This document shows positions 10,745 to 18,002 of a DNA stretch of 29,373 nt, piece after piece. The position numbers and the translations under genes are program-made. The stretch is from Hydrogenophilales bacterium RIFOXYD1_FULL_62_11 (GTDB lineage: Bacteria; Pseudomonadota; Gammaproteobacteria; Burkholderiales; Thiobacillaceae). Every line of letters begins with the position of its first letter. The first letter of the stretch is position 1. A model generated the notes under the pieces. That model had not been told where the DNA came from and ran no database searches. It was given only the letters and a program-made list of their open reading frames with translations. The stretch spans positions 11,208-40,580 of the forward strand of contig MGZO01000089.1 of the NCBI GenBank assembly GCA_001802655.1, in the 5' to 3' direction.

Positions 10745-12474
10745 CAGGTATTCCTGCGCATGGTTCCGGCGTTTTCCGCCATGCCGCCGCCGTGTGACAG
10801 CGGCACATCCAGCAAGGCCGGCGGCGCCACGCCGAGCAGGCGATACAACTCGCGCAACTGGGTGCGATAAAGCTGCTCGAAATCGCTGACGCTTCCCGCC
10901 GGGTTGTGGTCGCCAAACCACCAGAACCAGTCCGAGCCTTCGCATACGGCAAGCTGGCGTATCGCCATGGCCTGATGCTCTGCATCCAGCTTGCCTGCCG
11001 CCAGGGTGCGGTCATACGCCAGTTTCGCCGCAACCAGATAATCCCAGCCGCGATTTTTGTCGGTTGAACCGATCCAGGTCGAAAAACTGCCATACACCCA
11101 GCTGCCCGAGGCCAGCCGCTTCAGAGGCTTGGCAGGCGTGCGCGCGGCCTGCTCGGCAAAGGTGCTGACATTGAGGGTGGGATGACTGGACAAGCGCGAA
11201 TAGAGTGCGTCCAGAAAATGGTGTCCGTTGTCGGGGTAATACTCCCAGGCATTTTCGCCGTCGAGAATGACCGAGACCACATGCTGGTTTGCGCTTTTGC
11301 CCAAAGAAACCGCGATGTTTTCCAGATGATGGATGAAGTCGCCCACGGCATCATCGGCATGCCAGTCGCTGTATTTGAAACCAATCAGGTCAGACAGCCC
11401 GTCATCGCGAAAAAACACCCGGGTTTTGAAGCCATCGATACGTGTCGGAGAAAACAGGCCGCGCTTGAGCTGCGTGTCGTCGACCGGAGTGCCTGACTTG
11501 ACGCAGCTGCCGCGCCACACGCCTTCGCCGGTCGCGGTCCAGGCAATTTTCAGGTCGTCGAGTTGCTTCAGCGCGTCCTCGCTCACCCCGCCCTCTGACA
11601 GCCACACGCCCGTGGGCTTGCGGCGAAAATAATGCTCGAACACCTCGATCCCGTGCTGCAGATGCCAGCGCGCGCGTTCCGCTCCGCCTGGATAGCCCGG
11701 GGCATCGGGTGCCGGGGCATCGGGCATGGCATCGCGCATATTGGCAAAATCATTCAGCAAGGGCACGATGGGGTGACCGTAAGGCGTCATCGACAACTCG
11801 ACCTGGCCCCGCTCGGCCAGAGCACGGTAGCGGGGAATCAAGCCCGCCATGCAATGCTGCATCAGATACAGCAACTCGTGGCGATCAGCGGAAGAGAATT
11901 CGTGCCCCTGAGCCAGCAGGCGCCGCACCAGCGGCATCTGGCGCAGGGAATTGCCCAGCCAGGCCAGGTGATACCAGGTCAGCAAATCGAGAAAATACTG
12001 CTCGGACAAATACCCCAGATGGGCGGGCAAGGCTGTGTCGCCCTGCCCGGCCTCATACGAAGCACCGACCATTTCCAGCAGATGGTGAAACGCTGGATAG
12101 GGATGAATCATGCGCGGTGCATGGCAGCGCTGGCAGTCGCGAATGATGGCCAGGCGCGCCACGGCGTCCGACGGAATGCGTTCGGCACCCGCCAGCAGAT
12201 TGAGCATGTGGTCCTGGGTCGGCTTGCCGTGCTTCAGCAGCGCGTCCATTTGCTGCGCGTAATCGTCTATCTGCTCGAGCAGCACCGGAGCAAAGTTCAC
12301 CACCGCCCGCATCGCCGGATAGCGTTCCAGATGCGCCGCCATGTCGCTGTAATCCTTGATGCCGTGCAAATACACCCAGGGCAGGTGATACGCGCCCTTG
12401 AGCCCTTCGCGGTAGTACGGCTGGTGCATGTGCCAGCACAGCACCACATTGAGGGTCTTAGTTGTTGTAGTCAT
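10744..12474 (-). CDS. Glycoside hydrolase family 57 protein (alpha-amylase/amylopullulanase-like)
   Basis: Probably hydrolyses or transfers alpha-glucan chains in the cytosol, since there is no signal peptide. Of 576 residues, the N terminus has the GH57 start motif WHMHQPYY and a mid-region motif VELSMTPYGHP. The retaining nucleophile is likely Glu294 in GVWLSEGGVS and the acid/base Asp405 in VILDGENAWEYY. A GSDWFWWFGDHN stretch near the C terminus is typical of the alpha-amylase/alpha-mannosidase-like GH57 group. I prefer the ATG at 12474, preceded by AAGG about eight bases upstream; an in-frame ATG at 12489 would add five residues. The gene overlaps glgC by 17 bases and malQ by one, so it belongs firmly to the glycogen operon. 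No GlgX-type GH13 debranching enzyme is encoded here, so this protein may take that role, but its exact bond specificity cannot be read from sequence. Confidence 0.88.
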   Translation of the reverse strand: MTTTTKTLNVVLCWHMHQPYYREGLKGAYHLPWVYLHGIKDYSDMAAHLERYPAMRAVVNFAPVLLEQIDDYAQQMDALLKHGKPTQDHMLNLLAGAERIPSDAVARLAIIRDCQRCHAPRMIHPYPAFHHLLEMVGASYEAGQGDTALPAHLGYLSEQYFLDLLTWYHLAWLGNSLRQMPLVRRLLAQGHEFSSADRHELLYLMQHCMAGLIPRYRALAERGQVELSMTPYGHPIVPLLNDFANMRDAMPDAPAPDAPGYPGGAERARWHLQHGIEVFEHYFRRKPTGVWLSEGGVSEDALKQLDDLKIAWTATGEGVWRGSCVKSGTPVDDTQLKRGLFSPTRIDGFKTRVFFRDDGLSDLIGFKYSDWHADDAVGDFIHHLENIAVSLGKSANQHVVSVILDGENAWEYYPDNGHHFLDALYSRLSSHPTLNVSTFAEQAARTPAKPLKRLASGSWVYGSFSTWIGSTDKNRGWDYLVAAKLAYDRTLAAGKLDAEHQAMAIRQLAVCEGSDWFWWFGDHNPAGSVSDFEQLYRTQLRELYRLLGVAPPALLDVPLSHGGGMAENAGTMRRNT

Positions 12475-13777
12475 TCTGCAGCCTTGCATAGAGGTTTTGT
12501 CCCAGCATGGCCGATGTCACCAACACGATGCCTTCCGGCGTGACATGAAAACGCTTGGCATCCTCAACCAGATCTTCTCCGATGATCGTGCCATCCGGGA
12601 TGCTTGTGCCCTTGTCGATGATCGCGCGTGTAATCCGGCAGTTGCTGCCGATACTGACCTTGGGCAAAATCACGCTGTCCTTGATCGTGCTGCCACTTTC
12701 CACCGTAGTCGCAAAAAACAGCACCGAGCGCTTGACCAGCGCACCCGACAGAATGCATCCCCCGGCGATCAGCGAATCGATCGCCGAGCCGCGCCGGCCG
12801 TCGTCGTCGAAGATGAATTTTGCGGGCGGATATTGCGGCTGATAGGTCCAGATTGGCCAGTTGCGGTCGTACAGATTGAGCGCGGGCGCGACCGAGCACA
12901 ACTCCATATTGGTCTGCCAGTAGGAATACAGCGTACCCACATCGCGCCAGTAATCCGGCTCACCGGCCTTGTTGCGGAAGGGATAGGCCATCGCGCGCGA
13001 GGCTGCAATGGTGGCGGGAATAATGTCCTTGCCGAAGTCATGCGATGACCCGGCATTGCACGCGTCGTCGATCAGCGTCTTGTAGAGGAAATCCTTGGAG
13101 AAGATGTAAATCCCCATCGACGCCAGCGCGATGCCGGGCTTGCCTGGAATGCAATCGGGGTTATCCGGTTTTTCAGTGAACTGCATGATGCGCATGTTCT
13201 CGTCCACCGACATCACGCCGAATCCCCGCGCCTCGTCCGCCGGCACCTCAATGCTGCCCACCGTGAAATCGGCGCCGCTTTGTGCGTGATATAGCAGCAT
13301 GTCCGAATAATCCATGGTGTAAACGTGATCGCCACCGAGCACCAACACATACTCGGGGTTGTGCCGCTGCATGATGTCGAGGTTCTGGAACAATGCATCG
13401 GCAGTCCCCTGGTACCACTCCTTCTTGTTGGTGCGCTGCTGCGCCGGGAGAATCTCCACGAACTCGCCAATTTCCGCACGCATGAAACCCCAGGCGCGCT
13501 GCAGATGGCGAATCAGCGAGTGCGACTTGTATTGCGTCAGCACACCAACACGGCGAATGCCTGAGTTCACGCAATTCGAGAGTGGAAAATCAATAATGCG
13601 GTACTTGCCGCCAATCGGCACGGCAGGCTTGGCACGCCAGGCGGTCAGGTCCTTCAGGCGCGACCCTTCCCCACCCGCCAACACCAGCGCCAGGGTCTTG
13701 CGCGAAAGTTCGGTGGCCGTTTTCGGCTCGGTGTAGTAGCGGTAAAGGCGTTCCTGCTCTTCTTTTGAAATCGTCAT
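12458..13777 (-). CDS. glgC: Glucose-1-phosphate adenylyltransferase (ADP-glucose pyrophosphorylase)
   Basis: Makes ADP-glucose and pyrophosphate from ATP and glucose-1-phosphate, the controlling step of bacterial glycogen synthesis. The 439 residues compare with 431 in E. coli. The nucleotidyltransferase loop AGGEGSR is at 34-40 with Lys50-Pro51 after it, and GGDHVY carries the catalytic Asp150. FTEKP with Lys203 is the sugar-phosphate site. A C-terminal left-handed beta-helix region with repeated short hydrophobic steps (for example SIGSNCRITRAIIDKG) follows. The ATG at 13777 is chosen over an upstream in-frame ATG at 13819 because GGAGG lies directly before it. It is 66 bases downstream of glk and overlaps the GH57 gene by 17 bases. 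Allosteric control by glycolytic intermediates is usual for the family but cannot be specified here. Confidence 0.97.
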   Translation of the reverse strand: MTISKEEQERLYRYYTEPKTATELSRKTLALVLAGGEGSRLKDLTAWRAKPAVPIGGKYRIIDFPLSNCVNSGIRRVGVLTQYKSHSLIRHLQRAWGFMRAEIGEFVEILPAQQRTNKKEWYQGTADALFQNLDIMQRHNPEYVLVLGGDHVYTMDYSDMLLYHAQSGADFTVGSIEVPADEARGFGVMSVDENMRIMQFTEKPDNPDCIPGKPGIALASMGIYIFSKDFLYKTLIDDACNAGSSHDFGKDIIPATIAASRAMAYPFRNKAGEPDYWRDVGTLYSYWQTNMELCSVAPALNLYDRNWPIWTYQPQYPPAKFIFDDDGRRGSAIDSLIAGGCILSGALVKRSVLFFATTVESGSTIKDSVILPKVSIGSNCRITRAIIDKGTSIPDGTIIGEDLVEDAKRFHVTPEGIVLVTSAMLGQNLYARLQNDYNN

Positions 13778-13790
13778 GTCCCCTCCAGGG
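13778..13790 (-). promoter_or_regulatory. glgC ribosome-binding site within a small hairpin
   Basis: On the mRNA sense strand CCC-TGGA-GGG lies directly before the glgC ATG, so the strong GGAGG site can fold with its GGA in a four-base loop. This parallels the glgA leader and resembles the GGA-at-ribosome-site arrangement known for CsrA control of glgC in E. coli. The stem is only three G-C pairs, so chance is possible. Confidence 0.35.
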
Positions 13791-13843
13791 CTACTTGATA
13801 TTGGAATAAATGGCTGCAACGAAACGAGCTCACGTGATCATTC

Positions 13844-14827
13844 TCACGATACTTCAAAAGCATCCGTCTGCGTCTGCGTCATCGCACCCTGCACACCCAG
13901 GCGCGGAGTGGTGATCAAGAAAATCGGGGTGCGCTCGACCACGCCGCGCATCCGCCCCTTGTCAGTCGCCGCCGCCATGAAACGGGGCGACTGCATGCGC
14001 GCCAGCATATGCGTTGCCACCCCGCCCGCGATATACAAGCCGCCAAACGGCTGAACCATCAAGGCAACATTGCCCACCCATGCGCCATACAGGTCGATGA
14101 ACAAATCGAGCGCCGCTGTGGCGGCCACATCGCCCGCCGCAGCGCGAACCGCGAGCGCAGCGCCATCCACGTCCTCGTCCGGTGGAATGCAGCCCTGCTC
14201 CACGCAACAAAACCGGTACAAATCCTTCAACGCCGAACCCGATACCACTCGCTCCCAAGACACATGTCCGAACTCGCCGCGCAAGCGCTCGAGCAGACGT
14301 GCCTGCAGCGCATTGGCCGGCGCAAAATCGACATGTCCCCCCTCCGTGGCAAAGCTTTGGTATCGCCCGTCGGCCGCAGCCACCATGAACGCCAGCCCCA
14401 GCCCGGTTCCCGCTCCGGTAATCGCGCGCACCCCTCCGGAAAAAACGGGTTGCGGATTGAGGGCGATCACATCGGCGGACGTCAGCGTGGCCACGCCCGC
14501 CGCAGCGGCCTGAAAATCATTGATGAAACGCACCACGCGCATGCCCAGCGCATGCTGCATCGCAGCAGCGTCCATCACCCAGTCCAGATTGGTTAAGCGG
14601 GTACGCTGCCCATCCAGCGCGCCCGGCAAAGCGAGCAGCAAACCTGCGGGTGGACTCGACGCACCGGCATCGGAAATGAACCGACGAATCAGGCTGTCTG
14701 CCGAGTCAAAATCCGCACTGGCGTAGACCTGCTCAAAGCACGTCTGCTGAGTGCCGTCCGCAGATGCCTGCGTCAGCCACACCAGCCAGCTTTTGGTCCC
14801 GCCTATATCGCCCGCGATCCAGTCCAT
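13844..14827 (-). CDS. glk: Glucokinase (Glk family)
   Basis: Phosphorylates glucose to glucose-6-phosphate with ATP. The 327 residues match the Glk family (about 320). The first phosphate-binding motif GDIGGTK is at residues 6-12 and the catalytic pair Asn103-Asp104 lies in FINDF. GAGTGLG is at 138-144 and EGGHVDF, which binds the sugar, at 161-167. There is no ROK-type cysteine zinc site, so it is the classical Glk type. It is the first gene of the glycogen operon. Its likely job is to trap glucose set free by MalQ and the GH57 enzyme and feed it back, via phosphoglucomutase (not in the window), to GlgC. The ATG at 14827 lacks a Shine-Dalgarno, and a -10-like box sits at leaderless spacing just upstream. 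Confidence 0.94.
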   Translation of the reverse strand: MDWIAGDIGGTKSWLVWLTQASADGTQQTCFEQVYASADFDSADSLIRRFISDAGASSPPAGLLLALPGALDGQRTRLTNLDWVMDAAAMQHALGMRVVRFINDFQAAAAGVATLTSADVIALNPQPVFSGGVRAITGAGTGLGLAFMVAAADGRYQSFATEGGHVDFAPANALQARLLERLRGEFGHVSWERVVSGSALKDLYRFCCVEQGCIPPDEDVDGAALAVRAAAGDVAATAALDLFIDLYGAWVGNVALMVQPFGGLYIAGGVATHMLARMQSPRFMAAATDKGRMRGVVERTPIFLITTPRLGVQGAMTQTQTDAFEVS

Positions 14828-14833
14828 GTGCTT

Positions 14834-14839
14834 ACTATA
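14834..14839 (-). promoter_or_regulatory. Predicted -10 box for glk, spaced for a leaderless transcript
   Basis: TATAGT on the minus strand ends seven bases before the glk ATG, so the expected transcription start coincides with the A of the start codon. No clear -35 hexamer is found at 16-18 bases. A perfect TATAAT on the plus strand (14836-14841) overlaps it, so the site could also fire outward into the gap. Confidence 0.35.
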
Positions 14840-15125
14840 ATCCAGCGCGATAATGACTCACAGGCTGCAATCCATCGATTTGCACCGTTTTCTGCCCCCT
14901 TCGCATACATGACACCGACGCGTACTGCCTGGTTCACACGCTTACCCACGCATCATGAACAGCAAGGCTCAAGCCAGCACACGCCGTACCGCGGCAAGTC
15001 CCTTGAAAAGAATAATAAAAAGGAGTGAAGCGCGGATGACATGCCGGCACGCATCCCTGGCAACGGCCTGAATCAGAGGGAAAAATCGCCTGGTTTTCAG
15101 GTTTATCGCACCTGAACAGTGCAAT

Positions 15126-15142
15126 TGCATTTGTCAAATGCA
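15126..15142. repeat. Perfect 7-bp inverted repeat, operator-like
   Basis: TGCATTT at 15126-15132 pairs with AAATGCA at 15136-15142 around GTC. The two half-sites with a three-base centre look like a dimeric regulator site or a small hairpin. No flanking gene lies close enough to say what it controls. Confidence 0.4.
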
Positions 15143-15243
15143 CCAACAGGAACAGTCCCTTGCCTGAGCGTGATTGGCGCTGGCCTAAAGTGAGTTGTCA
15201 GGATGAAACCGAGTGCGCGTTTAGCGCCAACCATCAATGAAAC

Positions 15244-15330
15244 TGGTGCCGGGAGGGGGACTCGAACCCCCACACTGTTACCAGCGGCGGATTTTGAATC
15301 CGCTGCGTCTACCGATTCCGCCATCCCGGC
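15244..15330 (-). tRNA. tRNA-Leu (anticodon CAA)
   Basis: Read on the minus strand, a perfect seven-pair acceptor stem (GCCGGGA with TCCCGGC) encloses a full cloverleaf. The anticodon stem GCGGA/TCCGC holds the loop TTCAAAA, giving anticodon CAA for codon UUG. The T arm is GGGGG-TTCGAGT-CCCCC. The long variable arm (about 15 bases) and total of 87 bases mark it as a class II leucine tRNA. The terminal CCA is encoded (15246-15244). Reading frames that cross this stretch on either strand are artefacts. Confidence 0.96.
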
Positions 15331-15371
15331 AAGGGTGCCGGGGGCGAACGCGCCCGGCGACAGAGCCGCGC

Positions 15372-15401
15372 ATTATGGCCCAAGCGGGTAACCTGCCGCA
15401 A
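15372..15401 (-). promoter_or_regulatory. Predicted promoter of tRNA-Leu
   Basis: On the minus strand TTGCGG (15401-15396) is followed after 18 bases by CATAAT (15377-15372), giving a start near 15365 and a 5' leader of about 35 bases. The bases after the -10 box are G+C-rich (GCGCGGC), as is common for stable-RNA promoters under stringent control. That control is inferred only. It is divergent from the queA promoter. Confidence 0.5.
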
Positions 15402-15410
15402 GGTGGCAGC

Positions 15411-15416
15411 TATAAT
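15411..15416 (+). promoter_or_regulatory. Predicted -10 box for queA, spaced for a (nearly) leaderless transcript
   Basis: A perfect TATAAT ends eight bases before the queA ATG, so the start of transcription should fall at about 15423, two bases before the codon. The eight bases between are CGCGCCCC, with no ribosome-binding sequence. There is no clear -35. An inverted repeat CTGCC/GGCAG at 15393-15409 fills the region where -35 contacts or a regulator would lie. Confidence 0.5.
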
Positions 15417-15424
15417 CGCGCCCC

Positions 15425-16444
15425 ATGCAGGTTTCTGATTTTGATTTTGATTTGCCGGATGAGCTGATTGCGCAGCTGCCGCCCGAAGTGCGCGGCGGCA
15501 GTCGGCTGCTGCATGTCGAGGCATCCGGCATGCAGCATGACCGCTGGTTTCGCGATCTGCCCACGTTGCTGCGTCCGGATGACTTGCTGGTGATGAACGA
15601 CACGCGCGTGATCAAGGCGCGGCTGTTCGGGCACAAGGATTCCGGCGGCAAGGTGGAGTTGCTTGTGGAGCGCGTGACGGGTGAGTTCGAGGCGCTGGCT
15701 TTCATCCCTGCCAGCCATGCGCCCAAGCCGGGCTCGCGAATCATGCTGGCTGATGACGTCTGGGCGGAGGTGCTGGCGCGACAGGATGACCTGACGCTGC
15801 TGCGCTTTCAACATCCGGTGCTGGACGTACTGGAGCAGCTCGGCCAGTTGCCCTTGCCACCCTACATCGCCCACACGCCGACCGCCGCCGACGAGGCGCG
15901 CTACCAAACGGTGTATGCGAACGAACCCGGTGCGGTGGCCGCGCCTACGGCCGGCCTGCATTTCGACGATGCGATGCTGGCTGCACTGCGCGCGCAAGGC
16001 GTGCGCACAGCGCGAGTGACACTGCATGTGGGCGCGGGGACGTTTCAGCCAGTACGGGTGGAGCATCTGGCCGACCACAAAATGCACAGCGAGCGCTACA
16101 CGATTCCGCAGGCGACCGTCGACGCGATCCGCGAAACCCGCTCCCGTGGCGGCCGCGTGGTGGCGGTCGGCACCACCAGCCTGCGGGCACTAGAGGCGGC
16201 CGCAAGCCATGGCGACCTGCACGCGGGCTCGAACGAAACCGACATCTTCATCACGCCGGGCTATCGCTTCAAGGTGGTCGATGCGCTCATCACCAATTTC
16301 CACTTGCCCAAATCGACCCTGCTGATGCTGGTTGCGGCGTTTGCCGGGTACGACAGCATCCGCGCGGCCTACGCGCACGCGATTGCAGAACGCTATCGCT
16401 TTTTCAGCTATGGCGACGCGATGCTTTTAGAAAAATCAGTTTGA
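15425..16444 (+). CDS. queA: S-adenosylmethionine:tRNA ribosyltransferase-isomerase
   Basis: Converts preQ1 in tRNA to epoxyqueuosine by moving the ribosyl group of S-adenosylmethionine, the step after Tgt in queuosine synthesis. The 339 residues are close to the usual 340-356. Family stretches are clear: the N-terminal DFDFDLPDELIAQLP, MNDTRVIKARL, APTAGLHF, LHVGAGTFQPV, HSERY and GTTSLRALE. Others are TDIFITPGYRFKVVDALITNFHLPKS and the C-terminal YRFFSYGDAMLL. The ATG directly follows a -10 box, so translation may begin on a leaderless message. Tgt follows after nine bases. The gene opens the plus-strand run that continues to dedA. Confidence 0.97.
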   Translation: MQVSDFDFDLPDELIAQLPPEVRGGSRLLHVEASGMQHDRWFRDLPTLLRPDDLLVMNDTRVIKARLFGHKDSGGKVELLVERVTGEFEALAFIPASHAPKPGSRIMLADDVWAEVLARQDDLTLLRFQHPVLDVLEQLGQLPLPPYIAHTPTAADEARYQTVYANEPGAVAAPTAGLHFDDAMLAALRAQGVRTARVTLHVGAGTFQPVRVEHLADHKMHSERYTIPQATVDAIRETRSRGGRVVAVGTTSLRALEAAASHGDLHAGSNETDIFITPGYRFKVVDALITNFHLPKSTLLMLVAAFAGYDSIRAAYAHAIAERYRFFSYGDAMLLEKSV

Positions 16445-16453
16445 ACACATCCC

Positions 16454-17557
16454 ATGAAATTTGACCTGATCACCACCGATGGCGGCGCGCGGCGCGGCCA
16501 GCTCCACCTCGCGCACGGCACCATCCAAACGCCTGTCTTCATGCCGGTGGGCACTTACGGCACGGTGAAAGCGATGACACCGGCCGAACTCACTGAAACC
16601 GGTTTCGAGATGGTGTTATCCAATACATTCCACCTGTGGCTGCGCCCCGGACTGGAGGTGATTGAAAAATTCGGCGGGCTGCACCGCTTCATGGGATGGG
16701 ACAAACCCATCCTCACCGATTCGGGCGGTTTCCAGGTATTCAGCCTGGGCAAGCTGCGCAAGATCACCGAAGAAGGCGTGAAATTCGCCTCGCCGCTCAA
16801 CGGCGACAAGCTGTTTTTGACCCCGGAGATCTCGATGCAGATTCAGCGCACGCTGAATTCCGACATCGTGATGATTTTCGACGAATGCACGCCCTACCCC
16901 GCCACCGAACGCGAGGCCGCCGATTCGATGCGGATGAGCCTGCGCTGGGCGGCGCGCTCGAAGGCGGCGCACGCGGGAAATCCCAACGCGCTGTACGGCA
17001 TTGTCCAGGGCGGCATGTTCGAGACCCTGCGCGACGAGTCCACCCGCGAACTCATCGCCATGGATTTCGACGGTTACGCCATCGGCGGCTTGAGCGTGGG
17101 CGAACCCAAGGAAGACATGAAACGCATCCTCGCCCACACTGCACCGCAGCTGCCGGCTGACAAGCCCCGCTACCTGATGGGGGTCGGCACGCCGTCCGAT
17201 CTGGTCGCGGCCGTGGCCCAGGGCATCGACCAGTTTGACTGCGTGCTGCCGACGCGCAACGCGCGTCACGGCATCCTGTTTACCCGGCGCGGCGAAATAC
17301 GCATCCGCAACGCGCGCTGGAAAACCGACACCGCGCCGATTGACGAAGAATGCACCTGCCACACCTGCACCCATTTCAGCCGTGCCTATGTGCATCACCT
17401 GATTCGCGCGAATGAAATTCTCGGCGCGCGGCTCGCCACCATCCACAACCTGCATTACTACCACCGCCTGATGGGCGGGATGCGCGACGCCATCGAAGCC
17501 AAGCGCTTTCTAGACTTCAGTGCGCAGTTTCACGAGATGCAAACACGCGGATGGTAG
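16454..17557 (+). CDS. tgt: tRNA-guanine transglycosylase (queuine tRNA-ribosyltransferase)
   Basis: Exchanges guanine-34 of GUN-anticodon tRNAs for preQ1. The protein of 367 residues has the usual bacterial length. Asp89 in DSGGFQVFS matches the E. coli general base position. The nucleophile is Asp262 in FDCVLPTRNARHG. The zinc site reads CTCHTCTHF followed by YVHHL. The C-terminal MGGMRDAIEAKRF is also typical. It lies nine bases after queA and has no strong Shine-Dalgarno, so it is probably translated from the same message. A TAGAAT -10-like box overlaps its stop codon (17555-17560) and may start yajC transcription. Confidence 0.98.
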   Translation: MKFDLITTDGGARRGQLHLAHGTIQTPVFMPVGTYGTVKAMTPAELTETGFEMVLSNTFHLWLRPGLEVIEKFGGLHRFMGWDKPILTDSGGFQVFSLGKLRKITEEGVKFASPLNGDKLFLTPEISMQIQRTLNSDIVMIFDECTPYPATEREAADSMRMSLRWAARSKAAHAGNPNALYGIVQGGMFETLRDESTRELIAMDFDGYAIGGLSVGEPKEDMKRILAHTAPQLPADKPRYLMGVGTPSDLVAAVAQGIDQFDCVLPTRNARHGILFTRRGEIRIRNARWKTDTAPIDEECTCHTCTHFSRAYVHHLIRANEILGARLATIHNLHYYHRLMGGMRDAIEAKRFLDFSAQFHEMQTRGW

Positions 17558-17603
17558 AATCGCCCGGTTTTAATCGATCGTCTTTTGATTTCGGAGTGAC
17601 CCC

Positions 17604-17930
17604 ATGATTTCCCTTGCTCACGCACAAACTGCCGCTGCCGCACCTGGTGCAGGCGAACTGATTCAGCAGTTTCTCCCGCTCGTCGTTATTTTTGTCCTGT
17701 TCTATTTCATGCTCATCCGCCCGCAGATGAAGCGTGCCAAGGAACAGAAACAAATGCTGACCGAACTTGCCAAAGGCGACGAAGTGGTAACGGCCAGTGG
17801 TCAGCTGGGTAAAATCGCCAAAATGGGTGACCAGTACGTCGCGCTGGAAATCGCCGATGGCGTGATCACCCACGTGCAGAAATCCTCGGTGCAAACCCTG
17901 CTTCCCAAGGGCACGATCAAAGGCCTGTAA
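17604..17930 (+). CDS. yajC: Sec translocon accessory subunit YajC
   Basis: A small inner-membrane partner of the SecDF complex that assists SecYEG export. Of 108 residues, about 20 N-terminal ones are Ala/Gln-rich. They are followed by one membrane helix (about residues 22-40, QFLPLVVIFVLFYFMLIRPQ) and a basic cytoplasmic KRAKEQKQM stretch. The YajC domain core with GDEVVTASGQLGKI comes next. The Shine-Dalgarno GGAG lies at 17593-17596. The order tgt-yajC-secD-secF is the standard arrangement in proteobacteria. A possible extra promoter (TAGAAT at 17555-17560, predicted start about 17567) precedes it. It is separated from secD by 72 bases holding a degenerate heptamer repeat. Confidence 0.96.
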   Translation: MISLAHAQTAAAAPGAGELIQQFLPLVVIFVLFYFMLIRPQMKRAKEQKQMLTELAKGDEVVTASGQLGKIAKMGDQYVALEIADGVITHVQKSSVQTLLPKGTIKGL

Positions 17931-17940
17931 GCATTCTGAC

Positions 17941-17996
17941 GTGAGCAACGTGTATATGTCTGTCGCTGCTCACCCCTCCCCGCTCCCCGCTCACTC
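17941..17996 (+). repeat. Degenerate heptamer repeat with inverted-repeat arm before secD
   Basis: GTGAGCA (17941-17947) is the exact complement of TGCTCAC (17967-17973). The right side continues in seven-base steps as GCTCACC, CCTCCCC, GCTCCCC, GCTCACT. This resembles the perfect CCGCTCA array before dedA, and both share a G-rich left arm. It sits directly before secD, where no Shine-Dalgarno is visible. Confidence 0.55.
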
Positions 17997-18002
17997 TATA
18001 AA

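Larger units (their letters stand above)
14828..15243. other. Non-coding gap between glk and tRNA-Leu
   Basis: About 416 bases with no convincing gene. A plus-strand TATAAT at 14836-14841 is followed by an AAGGAG ribosome-like site at 15020-15025 and an ATG at 15036 that opens only eleven codons (to 15071). The same frame can also start at ATG 14955, giving 38 residues rich in basic amino acids. A GTG-started frame at 14828-15028 gives 66 residues that I do not recognise. The only clear structure is the inverted repeat at 15126-15142. I see no Rho-independent terminator for the tRNA gene. Confidence 0.5.

Noticed and set aside
10745..10945. Longer malQ starting at 10945
   Set aside because: The added 67 residues shadow the end of the GH57 gene; the ATG at 10744 begins with the conserved GH77 N terminus.
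14828..15028. 66-codon frame with GTG start
   Set aside because: No family look, no Shine-Dalgarno and a start that overlaps promoter-like bases; kept only as part of the gap description.
15103..15467. Short open frames on both strands across 15103-15467
   Set aside because: They run across the tRNA-Leu gene; the translations are common artefacts of tRNA sequence.
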